A stretch of DNA of 64,000 nt from DAOVRD01 sp964521715 (GTDB lineage Bacteria; Planctomycetota; Brocadiia; SM23-32): contig CAZFSS010000004.1 of NCBI GenBank assembly GCA_964521715.1, positions 124,001 to 188,000 of the forward strand. The letters run 5' to 3'. Both the position numbers and the translations under genes were made by a program. Positions 51,836-61,265 of the stretch are shown here, one piece after another. Each line of letters starts with the position of its first letter. The first letter of the stretch is position 1. Under the pieces are notes generated by a model. It searched no databases and was not told the DNA's origin. It saw only the letters and a list, made by a program, of their open reading frames with translations.

Positions 51836-54463
51836 ATGTTCGCCAAGCGTTGCGTGATCGTTGCGCTGCTCGTGCTGACGGGGATCGGACCGGTTCTCGC
51901 CGCTGAGTCGGCGTCCGTCCTGCTTGAGCAGGCAGTCTTCGCCGAGGAGATGGAGGGCGACCTCAACGCCGCCATCAAGACGTACCGACAGATCCTGCAA
52001 GACGGTGAGGCCACGCGGCCCGTCCTGGCGCAGGCCCACTACCGCCTGGCCTCCTGCCTGCTGAAGGCAGGCCAGACCGCAGACGCCATCGGGGAACTGA
52101 AGACCCTGGCCGAGCGCTACCCCGATCAGGCCCAGGTCGTTGCCGAAGCTCGGGCTCTGCTGGACGCCCTGACGGCGCCGGACCCCGCGGGCCTCATGCC
52201 GCCGGAGACGCTCCTGTACGCCGAGGTGGGCAGCCCCGGCCTGCGTGCGATAGGCGTCTTCAACATGGTGCGCAGCACCATCACGGCTGTGTCCGGCGTG
52301 GGCGGCCCAGGGGCGCCCCAACAGGGACTGGGCGGCGGGGCGGAGTTCCTTGGCGTGCTGCTGAACCCCGCAGTGGTCGATGAGCTCCAGAAGGTGCGCC
52401 GACTCGCCGTGGGCGTCTACGACTTCCAGCCAGCGGGCACCAGCAGCCTTGTGGCAGTGCTCTACCCGGGCGAAAGCGCCATGGTCCGCGAGCTGATCGT
52501 CTCGGCGCTCGCCGCCGCCGGCTCGCCGGGGGAACCCATCGAGGGAATGCAGACGCTGGTGCTGCGCGACTCGCGCGGCGGCATCGCGTACGATGACAAT
52601 GCGGTCATCTTCGCCTTGCCCGCAGACCGGCTGGCGTGGTGCGTCAGGCAGTACAGGGGCGTCAGCCAGGAGCCGTCGCTCGTGTCGGCCAACCCGGCGT
52701 TCGCCCGGTTGCCGAGGACGGACCGCCAGCGGGACGCCCTGGCCGTCTGGATCGACTGCTCGCGCCTGCTGCCGCTGCTGCAGGCATCCGCCGGCCAGGG
52801 CCAGCAGGCGGCCCAGTTCGAAAGGGCAAGGGCCATGCTCGACCTCGACCACGTCGGCGAGGTCGTGGCCCGGATCGCCTCCGACGAGAAGGCGCCTTTC
52901 GTCGAGGCCTCCGCGTATCTGCAGCCTGAATACAAGAGCCAGATCTATGACCTGGTGCGAACGCCGAGCCTGGACACGGCGGACTTCGGGGCCGTCCCGG
53001 CGGACGCGTTTGCGGTCGTGAGCGTGGCCCCGCAGCCTGCCGAAGGCGCGCAGTCGATGGCAGTCGCGGGCCTGCTGGCCGGCCTCGGCGATCCCGCCGC
53101 TGCGCAGCAGCTCTACGCCACCGTGGAGCAGGTCGCGCTCTTCATCCTGCCCCCCGACGCCTCCGTTGACCTGCGGCCGGACTTCATGGAGGCCGTCGCC
53201 TTTCAGTGCGTGGGCCTGACGATTGCCAGCAGGGATCCGGACAAGACGCGGGACTCGCTCGAGCGGCTCCTCGGAGCGGCCGACGCCGCCGCGGCCGCGC
53301 AAATGGCCGAGGCGGAGGCGCCCGCGGTCCCGGAGGGCCTGCGCCGTTACGGGCTCGCCCTGGGGGGCCGCACGGTCAGCTGCTACGTCGGGCAGGAGGG
53401 CAAGTTCTTCGCCGTCGGGCTCGGACCGCGCCCCGTCCAGGCCGCCCTTGCCGCCGGCAGGGGCGAGGGTTCGGCGCTGGCCGCCGGTCCGCTTCGGGAG
53501 CACCTCGACCGGCTGCCGCGCGACACCAGCAAACTGGTCCTCATAAACGTCGGCGGGGCGGTGCGGCCGTGGGCTCCCATCCTCACGTATGCCGGGGGGT
53601 CCCAGGAGTTGGCCGCCGTCTTGACGGAACTCGCAGACGCCTACGAAGGCGCCGCCGTGCATCTCCGCACGGCCGAGACGGAGGGCCGCGTGAGCCTCCG
53701 GCTCAGCGCCGACGGCATGCCTGATCCCACCACGGTCGCCCCCCTGTTCATGAGGCTCTCTACGGCAGGGATGGCCATGGCCAGGACAACCGGCAACAGG
53801 CCCCTTCCGCTAGCAGTGTCTATCCCCGAGCCCGAGCCAGTGCAGGTACCGCATAGCGACTCACCGATCGTCATTGACGGGAACCTGGACGAGTGGGCTG
53901 GAATCGTGCCCCTGCCCCTTCCCCAGCTCGGACCGAACGTGACGGGGCCGTTCCTGCTCTGCTGGCGGGAGGAGGGGATCTACGGCGCCCTGCGCGCCGC
54001 CGACCAGGACGTCCGCCCCAACCACGAAGAGCCATGGACATCCGATGGGCTTCAGCTCTTCATCGAGACGGACTGCGCCCGAAGCGCCGATCCGACCCCG
54101 AACAGCATGACGCTCACGTTCTGGCCGGACCCCGAGGCCGGGCCGGGAGGCGCGCGGATCTCCGTCTACTGGCCAGCCACCGAGCAATCCGCCGGCGGAA
54201 CGGGCAAGGACGACGAGACCGGCATCTCGTGCGCATGGTCGCGAACGCCCCAGGGCTACGTTCTGGAATACTTCATGCCGGCAGCGGCGCTCGCGCCGGC
54301 CCGGATGGAGGCAGGCACTAAGCTCGGCGTCAACATGCTGCTCCGAGATGGCAGCATCACGCCGACGCTCCAGTTCCGCGAAGTCGGAATCAACGACGGC
54401 TACCTCAGGCCGAACACGTGGGGCGTAATCGAACTGGCACAGATCGAACGGGCCGGGCAATGA
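51836..54463 (+). CDS. Exported protein with TPR-like N-terminus and C-terminal CBM9-like domain
   Basis: An 875-residue protein with a signal peptide (cleavage after about residue 22, GPVLA-AES). Residues about 25-110 form TPR-like helices (AAIKTYRQILQDGEA, AHYRLASCLLKAGQTADAI). A middle region of about 550 residues is unrecognised. The end (from about 680, IVIDGNLDEWAGIV, then GIYGALRAADQDV and EPWTSDGLQLFIET) resembles CBM9-like carbohydrate-binding domains. AAGGAGGGACAG precedes the ATG. Its stop overlaps the histidine-kinase ATG, so it may be an extracytoplasmic partner of that sensor. Confidence 0.7.
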   Translation: MFAKRCVIVALLVLTGIGPVLAAESASVLLEQAVFAEEMEGDLNAAIKTYRQILQDGEATRPVLAQAHYRLASCLLKAGQTADAIGELKTLAERYPDQAQVVAEARALLDALTAPDPAGLMPPETLLYAEVGSPGLRAIGVFNMVRSTITAVSGVGGPGAPQQGLGGGAEFLGVLLNPAVVDELQKVRRLAVGVYDFQPAGTSSLVAVLYPGESAMVRELIVSALAAAGSPGEPIEGMQTLVLRDSRGGIAYDDNAVIFALPADRLAWCVRQYRGVSQEPSLVSANPAFARLPRTDRQRDALAVWIDCSRLLPLLQASAGQGQQAAQFERARAMLDLDHVGEVVARIASDEKAPFVEASAYLQPEYKSQIYDLVRTPSLDTADFGAVPADAFAVVSVAPQPAEGAQSMAVAGLLAGLGDPAAAQQLYATVEQVALFILPPDASVDLRPDFMEAVAFQCVGLTIASRDPDKTRDSLERLLGAADAAAAAQMAEAEAPAVPEGLRRYGLALGGRTVSCYVGQEGKFFAVGLGPRPVQAALAAGRGEGSALAAGPLREHLDRLPRDTSKLVLINVGGAVRPWAPILTYAGGSQELAAVLTELADAYEGAAVHLRTAETEGRVSLRLSADGMPDPTTVAPLFMRLSTAGMAMARTTGNRPLPLAVSIPEPEPVQVPHSDSPIVIDGNLDEWAGIVPLPLPQLGPNVTGPFLLCWREEGIYGALRAADQDVRPNHEEPWTSDGLQLFIETDCARSADPTPNSMTLTFWPDPEAGPGGARISVYWPATEQSAGGTGKDDETGISCAWSRTPQGYVLEYFMPAAALAPARMEAGTKLGVNMLLRDGSITPTLQFREVGINDGYLRPNTWGVIELAQIERAGQ

Positions 54464-56445
54464 GGCGAGCCAAGCGCAGTTGGTCGGGCGGGACGGGCAC
54501 GGGCCACGGGCTCTGGCCCGTCCTGCTGCTCCTGGTGGCGGCCGTGCTGATTCCCACGGCCTGCGTGCTGTGGTTCATGAACGCAGCCGTTCGGAACGAG
54601 CGGATGGCCGTCCGCCAGAAGCTGCTGGACGCATACCGTCCCCCTCTGCAGGAAGCGGTCGGCGGGCTGGACGAGCACTGGCTGCGGCTCGCCCTGCGCC
54701 TCGATGAGGCGGACGCGGCGCAGCCGCCCGCTGAGCTCTTCGCCCGCATCGTCACCGCGGGCCCCTGGGACAGCGTGGTGATCCGCGACGCCGAGGGACG
54801 CCTGTTGTATCCCCCGGTCGAGGAGCCGACCGTGCCCGTGGAGCAGCCGCGAACGAACGACTGGCTCGAAGCCAGACAGGCCGAAGGGCGGGGCGGCGAT
54901 CCGGCCAGGGCCGCGCAGCTTTACGCCGCAATAGCCAACCTGGCCGCGGACCCGGATACGCGAGCCCTTGCCCTCCTGGGTCAGGCGCGCTGCCAGAACT
55001 CCGCCGGCGACCGGGAGGCGGCCATCGCAACGCTGACCGACCTCGGGACCGATCCCGCCTGTGCGGACGCCAGAGACCCCGGCGGGCGCCTGGTCGTGCC
55101 GAACGCGCTCCTGATGGCCCTGCAGCTCATGGGCGGCCCCGGGCATCCGCAGCACGGGCCCACGGTGGCCGCTCTGGCGGAGCGTTTGAACGACTACTCC
55201 GGGCCCGTGATCGCCTGCGCCCAACGGCGCTTCCTCATGCAGCGCCTGAACGAGCTCGCGCCCGACGGCCCTCCCCTCAAGACGCTGGCCGCGGAGGAGC
55301 TGGCCGCGGAGTTCCTGGCCGCCCCGGTGAGGCCCGCCCACCCCAGCCGCCTGATGCCCACATCCCTGGACAACGTCTGGCAGATACAGTCCACCGACGC
55401 CAGGATCGTCGGCCTGATGACGGGCGAGACGCTGGCCGAACAGATCCGCCAGACCGTCGCCGGCCGGATGGCCCCTCACGGGCTGCGGACCAGCGTGCTG
55501 GCGCCCTGGCAAGAGCGGCCCGAACGCGCGCCCTTCCTGGAGCAGCCGATACGGGGCAACCTGGCCGGCTGGAACGTGGCCCTCGACCTGGACGACCCGG
55601 GCTTCTCGGCGGCCGCGGACCAGCAGGTGGCCGTCTACCTCTGGACCGGCTCCCTCGTGATCCTTTTCACGGCGGCGGCCGTGGTGCTTCTGGGCCGCCG
55701 CCTGCTCCGGCAGGTCCGGCTCACGCGCCTGAGAAACGACTTCATCGCCACCGTCTCTCACGAACTGAAAACGCCCCTGTCCGCCATGCGCGTCCTGGTG
55801 GACACGCTGCTGGACGGCAAGTATCACGACCAGAGCCAGGCACAGGAGTACCTGCAACTCATCTCGAAGGAGAACGAACGGCTCAGCCGGCTGATCGACA
55901 ATTTCCTGAGCTTCTCGCGCATGGAGCGCAACAAGCGCGCCTTCGAGATGAGCGAGGTCGCACCCGGGCAGATCGTCCGGGCCGCGGCGGACGTGGTTCG
56001 AGACCGCTTCGAGTCCCACGGCTGCCGGTTCGAGGTCGACGCCCCGGACGACCTGCCCCACGTGCAGGCGGACCAGGACGCCATGGTGACCGTGCTGCTC
56101 AATCTGCTGGACAACGCCTTCAAGTACTCCGAGAATGACAGCCGCATCGCCCTGAGCGCCGTAGCCGGCGACGGGACCGTTCGGTTCCGCGTGCAGGACA
56201 ACGGCATCGGGCTCTCGAGACGCGCGGCTCGCAGGATCTTCGAGCCCTTCCACCAGGTGGACCAGAGCCTGTCACGCCGGGCGGACGGATGCGGGCTGGG
56301 CCTGAGCATCGTCAAGTTCATCGTCGACGCGCACGGCGGCTCGATAGACGTGGAGAGCCGGCCGGGCGAAGGAAGCACGTTCACTGTGACACTGCCCGCC
56401 GCCGGGACGGCAAGAACTCATCCGGCCTCCGAACCCGAGGCGTAG
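54460..56445 (+). CDS. Membrane sensor histidine kinase
   Basis: A 661-residue kinase. Membrane helices near 20-42 and 398-420 frame a periplasmic domain of about 350 residues, with TPR-like helices (AAQLYAAIANLAADP, RALALLGQARCQNSAGD). Then follow the HisKA domain with H434 (VSHELKTPLSAMR) and the ATPase with NLLDNAFKYS, DNGIGLS and GLGLSIVKFIV. It is coupled by ATGA overlap to the exported CBM9-like protein and followed 2 bp later by its response regulator. Confidence 0.93.
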   Translation: MRRAKRSWSGGTGTGHGLWPVLLLLVAAVLIPTACVLWFMNAAVRNERMAVRQKLLDAYRPPLQEAVGGLDEHWLRLALRLDEADAAQPPAELFARIVTAGPWDSVVIRDAEGRLLYPPVEEPTVPVEQPRTNDWLEARQAEGRGGDPARAAQLYAAIANLAADPDTRALALLGQARCQNSAGDREAAIATLTDLGTDPACADARDPGGRLVVPNALLMALQLMGGPGHPQHGPTVAALAERLNDYSGPVIACAQRRFLMQRLNELAPDGPPLKTLAAEELAAEFLAAPVRPAHPSRLMPTSLDNVWQIQSTDARIVGLMTGETLAEQIRQTVAGRMAPHGLRTSVLAPWQERPERAPFLEQPIRGNLAGWNVALDLDDPGFSAAADQQVAVYLWTGSLVILFTAAAVVLLGRRLLRQVRLTRLRNDFIATVSHELKTPLSAMRVLVDTLLDGKYHDQSQAQEYLQLISKENERLSRLIDNFLSFSRMERNKRAFEMSEVAPGQIVRAAADVVRDRFESHGCRFEVDAPDDLPHVQADQDAMVTVLLNLLDNAFKYSENDSRIALSAVAGDGTVRFRVQDNGIGLSRRAARRIFEPFHQVDQSLSRRADGCGLGLSIVKFIVDAHGGSIDVESRPGEGSTFTVTLPAAGTARTHPASEPEA

Positions 56446-56447
56446 CA

Positions 56448-57143
56448 ATGGCCGAAACCGTCCTCATCATCGAAGACGACCCCACCATGCTCAGGGCCCT
56501 GAAGGACAACTTCGCCTACAAGGGCTATGTCGTCCTCACGGCAGCGGACGGCGAGGAGGGCCTGAACGCCGCGCTGGAGTCCAAGCCCGACCTCATCATC
56601 CTGGACATCATGCTCCCGAAGATCAACGGCTACGAGGTGTGTCGCCTCGTCCGGGAGCAGGGGCTCAACATGCCCATCATCATGCTGACGGCGAAGGGCC
56701 AGGAGTCCGACATCGTACTGGGCCTGAACCTGGGGGCCGACGACTACGTCACCAAGCCGTTCAGCGTGCGCGAACTCCTCGCGCGGGCCCATGCCTTCCT
56801 GAGGCGGCGACAAGCGGGAGAGGCGGAGCGCCCCTGCTTCGGCGACTGCGAGCTGGATCTGGTCCAGCACAGGCTGCTGCGCAACGGCGAGGAAGTGCCC
56901 CTGACGCCCAAGGAGTTCGCCCTTCTGGCCTTCATGGTCACCCGCGCCGGCCGCGCCCTGACGCGGGACGAGATCCTCAACAACGTCTGGGGCTACAACG
57001 TGTTCGTCACCACCCGAAGCGTGGACAGATGCGTCAATACCCTCCGCAGCAAGATCGAGTTCGACCCCGAGCAGCCCACTTTCATCAAGACGGTGCGCCA
57101 GATCGGCTACCGCTTCGACCTGTCCGAAGACGCCGGGCAGTGA
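56448..57143 (+). CDS. OmpR/PhoB-family response regulator
   Basis: A 231-residue regulator: receiver domain with acidic pair D10-D11, phosphoacceptor D53 (LIILDIMLPK), T of MLTAKG and K of VTKPFS; C-terminal winged helix with LTPKEFALLAFM, TRDEILNNVWG, RSVDRCVNTLRSKI and TVRQIGYRF. Partner of the preceding kinase; target genes are not evident in the window. A short GC hairpin without T-run (57151-57164) follows. Confidence 0.95.
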   Translation: MAETVLIIEDDPTMLRALKDNFAYKGYVVLTAADGEEGLNAALESKPDLIILDIMLPKINGYEVCRLVREQGLNMPIIMLTAKGQESDIVLGLNLGADDYVTKPFSVRELLARAHAFLRRRQAGEAERPCFGDCELDLVQHRLLRNGEEVPLTPKEFALLAFMVTRAGRALTRDEILNNVWGYNVFVTTRSVDRCVNTLRSKIEFDPEQPTFIKTVRQIGYRFDLSEDAGQ

Positions 57144-57234
57144 CCCCGCCGCCCCGAACGGGGCCGCCGCTTGCGTCCGGCCTGCCCCCTGGGCCACAAT
57201 TCCCGCATCCTGACACCGTGGCCACGAGGCACCA

Positions 57235-57744
57235 ATGATCCGCAAGGGCCGCCTCATCCTCTGCGTTGCCGTGCTCTTCCTGCTGCAGGCGGCGCTCGCC
57301 CACAGGTTCTCCCACGGCTTCCTGCGCATCGACCTGCTCTACATAGTGGTGGTTTTTTTGGCCCTTGAGGCAGACTTCAAGGGCGCGCTGTGGACCGCGT
57401 TCCTGGTGGGATTGCTCCGCGACCTGGGCTCGTGCGGGAGGCTGGGCGCGAGCGCCGTGCTCTTCGTCTCCGCCACGTGGGGCACGCTCTGGCTGAGGAA
57501 CCGCCTGGTGCGCGAGTCCATCTGGACTGATCTGGCGCTCACGTTCGCTTACGTGCTGCTCTGCGAGCTGGCCTACGGACTGGGCGCGGCAGCGTTGATC
57601 CCCGCGGCGCAGGCGGCGGACGCGGTGCCCCGCGCGCTCGGCGAGGCGGTCTTCACGACGGCGATCAGCCCCCTGCTCTTCATGGGATTCGCCAGAGTCG
57701 GCCTGCTCGACAGGTCACCCGAGGCGCTGGACGCCTCAGCCTAA
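57235..57744 (+). CDS. mreD: MreD-like rod-shape protein
   Basis: A 169-residue protein with about five hydrophobic segments. The order RIDLLYIVVVFLAL, GALWTAFLVGLLRDL and a late hydrophobic pair matches MreD, which joins MreB and MreC in cell elongation. No mreB or mreC is nearby, so the call rests on the hydrophobic pattern and a few residues. Its stop codon lies inside the left arm of the inverted-repeat element. Confidence 0.6.
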   Translation: MIRKGRLILCVAVLFLLQAALAHRFSHGFLRIDLLYIVVVFLALEADFKGALWTAFLVGLLRDLGSCGRLGASAVLFVSATWGTLWLRNRLVRESIWTDLALTFAYVLLCELAYGLGAAALIPAAQAADAVPRALGEAVFTTAISPLLFMGFARVGLLDRSPEALDASA

Positions 57745-57912
57745 GAGCCCCTAACAGAACCCCACGCGTCGGCCCGAGGCCGAGCGAAGCGCCGTCATGC
57801 AAGAAGGGCCAAGCAGGCGATGCAGGGGCACAGCATCGCCGATGCAGCCCGACGCCGCAGGGCGCGCTGCAGCCGGCCGAAGCCAGCAGGGGGTCCTGTT
57901 AGGGGCTCTAAG
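57741..57912. mobile_element. MITE-like element with 23-bp terminal inverted repeats
   Basis: Arms at 57741-57763 and 57890-57912 match at 21 of 23 positions (core GAGCCCCTAACAG and its complement). An internal perfect 8-bp stem pairs GGCGATGC (57816-57823) with GCATCGCC (57833-57840). No transposase is encoded. It fills most of the gap between convergent mreD and uvrC and might serve as a bidirectional terminator. No clear target-site duplication. Confidence 0.6.
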
Positions 57913-57930
57913 CGCCGGCCGCGCCGCCGT

Positions 57931-59817
57931 TCACTCGCGCCGCCCCTCACGCCCCTCGGCTGCGTCCGGGCCGCGGTGGTAATAGTCGTGGATGGCCCTG
58001 GCCAGAAGGTCGGAGATGCCACGGACCCTTCTCAGTTCCTCCACGCTCGCGCGCTTGACCTCATTCAACCCGCCGAAGTGCTCCAGCAGGCGGCGCGCCG
58101 TCTTCTGCCCGACGCCCCGGATGTCGACCAGGGGAGAGCGCATGGCGGCCTTTCGCCTGACCTTCCGATGGTGGCTGATGGCGAACCGGTGGGCCTCGTC
58201 GCGCACGCGCGTGACGAGGCGGAAGCCGTAGCTGTCCTCGGGCACCTCCACGGGCTCCTCCTTGCCGGGCAGGTAGACGCGTTCGACCTTCAGCTTCCGC
58301 CCGCCGCCGGAGCGGGCCTTGGCCAGCGCGGCCACGTCGCACGCGCTGATCCCCAGCTCGTCCAGCACCTTCAGGGCCACGCCGAGCTGCGCCTTGCCGC
58401 CGTCAATGAGGACGAGCTCCGGCGGGCCGCCGCCTTCGCCGTCCTGGCCCGCCAGCTTGCTGTAGCGCCGGCTCAGTACCTCGTGGAGCATGGCGAGGTC
58501 GTCCTGGCCTTCGACCTGGCGGATCGTGTAGTGGCGGTAGGAGCCTTTGTCCGGCTCGCCGTCCCGGAAGACCACCATCGACCCGACCGCCTCCCGCCCC
58601 TGGAGCGTCGAGATGTCGAAGCATTCGATGTTGCGAGGCAGCTCGCTGAGGGCAAGGATGCGCTGGAGGGACTCCATTTCGAGCCGCCTTTTCTCGCCTT
58701 CGGTTGTGGCGGCGCGCTCGGCCTGGCGCGCGTTGCCATTGGCCAGCTCGACCAGCTGCCTCTTGGCCCCGCGCTGCGGATGGATGAGGCGCACGCGCCG
58801 CCCCTTCTTCTCGCTGAGCCAGGACTCCAGCAGCTCGGCGTCCTCGGTCTGCACCGGCATCAGCACCTCCGCGGGCACGAAGCGGTTGGCGCTGTAGAAC
58901 TGGCTGAGGAACGAGCCGAAGATCGCCTCCTCGCTGTCCAGCTCGGCCGGGAAACGGTAAGTGGCGACGTCCTGTATGTTGCCGCTGCGCACGAAGAGCA
59001 CGGCCAGGGACACGTATCTGTCCAGCGTGCAGAGGCCGAAGACGTCGCGGTCCACGTCCGGGGCCGAGGAGGCGACGCGCTGGCCCTCCAGGGTGGTCTC
59101 GATGGCGCGGATGCGATCGCGGACGCGCGCGGCCCGCTCGTATTGCAGCGCCCCGGACGCCGCGTCCATCTCCTCACGCAGCCGTGCGAGCAGGTCCTCC
59201 CCCTTCCCCTTCAAGAACATGACGACCTGCTCGATGAGTTGATCGTATTCCTCTTTGGAGACCTCCGCGCAGCACGGCGCAGCGCACTTGCCCATCTCGC
59301 CGTAGAGGCAGGGGCGCGCCCGCTCCATGCATTCGCGGATGGGACACTTGCGCAACGGAAAGACGTCGTTCAGCACGCGCAGCGTCCTTCGCGCGGCCTT
59401 GGCGCTCGCATAGGGGCCGAAGTACATGGCCTTGGGATCGTCGAGCCGCCGCGTGACGATCGGGCGCGGCCAGGGCTCCGAGGGATCGATCTTGATGCTC
59501 ACGAAACTCTTGTCGTCGCGGAAATAGACGTTGTACTTCGGCCGGAACTGCTTGATGAAGTTGTTCTCGAGAAGGAGCGCTTCCTTCTCGGAGGCCGTCA
59601 CGACGGCGTCCACGTCGGCCACCTGGTGGATGCGCTTGCTGATAAGTCGCCAGTCGTCCCCGCCCTCCTGGAAGTAGCTGCGCACGCGCGCGCGCAGGTC
59701 CTTCGCCTTGCCGACGTAGATCACCTCCCGCCGGGCGTCCTCCATGAGGTACACGCCCGGCCTGCGCGGAAGCGAGTCGACCTTCTTGCTGAGCTCTTCT
59801 GGCATCTCGGACGTCAT
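57931..59817 (-). CDS. uvrC: UvrABC excinuclease subunit C
   Basis: A 628-residue nucleotide-excision-repair nuclease. N-terminal GIY-YIG domain (GVYLMEDARREVIYVGKAKD, read as GVYLMEDA and VIYVGKAKDLRARV), the central RPCLYGEMGKCAAPC region, a UVR segment (AASGALQYERAARVRDRI), the RNase H-like nuclease (FDISTLQG, LVLIDGGKAQL) and C-terminal helix-hairpin-helix motifs (IRGVGQKTARRLLEHF). ATG 59817 is chosen; ATG 59805 is possible. Standard length. Confidence 0.96.
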   Translation of the reverse strand: MTSEMPEELSKKVDSLPRRPGVYLMEDARREVIYVGKAKDLRARVRSYFQEGGDDWRLISKRIHQVADVDAVVTASEKEALLLENNFIKQFRPKYNVYFRDDKSFVSIKIDPSEPWPRPIVTRRLDDPKAMYFGPYASAKAARRTLRVLNDVFPLRKCPIRECMERARPCLYGEMGKCAAPCCAEVSKEEYDQLIEQVVMFLKGKGEDLLARLREEMDAASGALQYERAARVRDRIRAIETTLEGQRVASSAPDVDRDVFGLCTLDRYVSLAVLFVRSGNIQDVATYRFPAELDSEEAIFGSFLSQFYSANRFVPAEVLMPVQTEDAELLESWLSEKKGRRVRLIHPQRGAKRQLVELANGNARQAERAATTEGEKRRLEMESLQRILALSELPRNIECFDISTLQGREAVGSMVVFRDGEPDKGSYRHYTIRQVEGQDDLAMLHEVLSRRYSKLAGQDGEGGGPPELVLIDGGKAQLGVALKVLDELGISACDVAALAKARSGGGRKLKVERVYLPGKEEPVEVPEDSYGFRLVTRVRDEAHRFAISHHRKVRRKAAMRSPLVDIRGVGQKTARRLLEHFGGLNEVKRASVEELRRVRGISDLLARAIHDYYHRGPDAAEGREGRRE

Positions 59818-59853
59818 GATGCACCATCCCGTGCGATCTGCGGCCCTCGCAAC

Positions 59854-59882
59854 ATGATATGGCAAGCCGCCCCGCCTGTCGA
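59854..59882 (-). promoter_or_regulatory. Predicted promoter of uvrC
   Basis: TCGACA, 17-bp spacer, TATCAT on the minus strand, about 37 bp upstream of the start. No LexA box was recognised. Confidence 0.45.
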
Positions 59883-59953
59883 GAAGGACGGCCTGGCGCC
59901 CACGCCCCGGTCGCACGCCGCCCCGCACGCGGCTATTCAGGCATATGCCCGGC

Positions 59954-59982
59954 TTGCCATCCGGGGCAGCGCTTTGTAGAAT
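59954..59982 (+). promoter_or_regulatory. Predicted promoter of the zinc-ribbon membrane protein
   Basis: TTGCCA, 17-bp spacer, TAGAAT, about 92 bp upstream of the start. Confidence 0.5.
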
Positions 59983-60074
59983 CCCACTGGAACGGCGGGG
60001 CGTTGCGCGCCGGCAGGCATCCGCGAAGCGCGACTCGGGAGCCACGGCTCTAGCTGCACGGAAGCGAGCGGACG

Positions 60075-60980
60075 ATGCAGAAGATCAAGTGCGAGTGCGG
60101 ACGGATCCTGGAGGTCAAGGAAGGTGTCGACCGCGTGAAGTGCCCGGCCTGCGGCCGGGACGTCAAGGTCGCTGCGGCCGAGGACTGGCTCTCCTCCGTG
60201 TCCATGGAGGACATGTCCCTCGAGGGCAAGGAGGTGGCTGCGGAGCCGGAACTTGCCGCGAAGCCGGAACGGGCCGCAGCGGCCGCCGCAGCGCCAACCG
60301 CCGGGCCTGCTCCGGGTGCGCCCCAGCCGCAGCCCGCAGCAGGACCGGCCGGCGCGAAACCGCCTGCCCCGGCCGCCGAGCGTGAAGTGGGGCTGATCGA
60401 CCTGGCCAGGATGGCCCTCAGCGAGCCGAGGGACATGATCCCGCACTTCGAAAGAGGCATAGAGGACCGCACCTTCATCGCCACGATGGCGGGCCTGTTC
60501 GTGGCACTGGCGCTCGTTGCCGCCGTCGGGCAGACGTTTGCCGCCGCCCCGCGGGGGTTCACCGTCGCCACGATCCTCGTCAACTGGTTCAGCGTGGTGT
60601 GCGAACTCGCGACGGCCGGCATCATCCTCGGCCTGCTGTGCGTCGCGTTCAGGAAGGACCGAAGCCCGCTGGGCGTCGCAGAGGGATTGGCCTTCGTGCG
60701 CCTTGGCGCCCTGGCGGTCATGGCGCCGCTCTACTTCATCGCCGGCATCGCCGTTCTGATCGCGTCGAAGGGGGAGGATTCCGGCTCGACCATGGTCGGG
60801 CTCGCCAGGCAATTGCCCTGGGGCTACACCGCGATCGTCCTGTTCGGCCAGACGGCCCTCATCATGGGCTTGTTCAGGCTGGGTTGTCTGCCGACCCTCA
60901 TCCTGGGCATAGTCGTTACCTTCGCGGGCTATGCGATGGCCGGCACGCTCGCGGGCGTTTTCTCAGGTCCCGGCCACTAG
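60075..60980 (+). CDS. Zinc-ribbon protein with Yip1-like membrane domain
   Basis: A 301-residue protein. The first 30 residues form a zinc ribbon (CECGRILEV ... VKCPACGRDV). An Ala/Pro-rich linker follows (about 50-100), then about five membrane helices from residue 135 on, with a Yip1-like layout. Such ribbon-plus-membrane proteins are common in planctomycetes; the role is unknown. It has its own promoter, divergent from uvrC. Confidence 0.7.
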   Translation: MQKIKCECGRILEVKEGVDRVKCPACGRDVKVAAAEDWLSSVSMEDMSLEGKEVAAEPELAAKPERAAAAAAAPTAGPAPGAPQPQPAAGPAGAKPPAPAAEREVGLIDLARMALSEPRDMIPHFERGIEDRTFIATMAGLFVALALVAAVGQTFAAAPRGFTVATILVNWFSVVCELATAGIILGLLCVAFRKDRSPLGVAEGLAFVRLGALAVMAPLYFIAGIAVLIASKGEDSGSTMVGLARQLPWGYTAIVLFGQTALIMGLFRLGCLPTLILGIVVTFAGYAMAGTLAGVFSGPGH

Positions 60981-61001
60981 AAGCACGTAACCGAGCTCCA
61001 G

Positions 61002-61229
61002 TCACCAGCCCCCATCGGCATCGGGGACCGAGAACCGGACCGAGTCCCGCCGCACGTACTCGTCCAGGGACCTGTGGTCGACGCGCCACTGGCCTCCGAA
61101 GCGCACGCCGTCGATGTCCCCGCGTTTGATCATCCGGCGCACGCGTTTGGGATCGCACTTGAACTGCGCCGCCACGGTGCTGACGCGCAGCCATCTCACC
61201 TCGGGACATCCGCATATCTTGCACGCCAT
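61002..61229 (-). CDS. Excisionase/HTH_17-like small DNA-binding protein
   Basis: A 75-residue protein with a winged helix-turn-helix of the excisionase type: STVAAQFKCDPKRVRRMIKR, then GVRFGGQWRVDHRSLDEYV. The N-terminus carries cysteines (CKICGC) that could bind metal. AGGAGC precedes the ATG. It ends the minus-strand run with the zinc-finger and Gam-like genes; phage control or target-site recognition is plausible. Confidence 0.75.
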   Translation of the reverse strand: MACKICGCPEVRWLRVSTVAAQFKCDPKRVRRMIKRGDIDGVRFGGQWRVDHRSLDEYVRRDSVRFSVPDADGGW

Positions 61230-61265
61230 CTGGCGCTCCTGGCACGAGGCGCACGCGGACAGGGC

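Noticed and set aside
57151..57164. GCCCCG-AA-CGGGGC hairpin after the response regulator as a terminator
   Set aside because: No T-tract follows and the stem is only 6 bp; not enough to call a terminator.
57820..59979. Plus-strand open frame of 719 codons opposite uvrC
   Set aside because: UvrC on the minus strand is unmistakable and full length.
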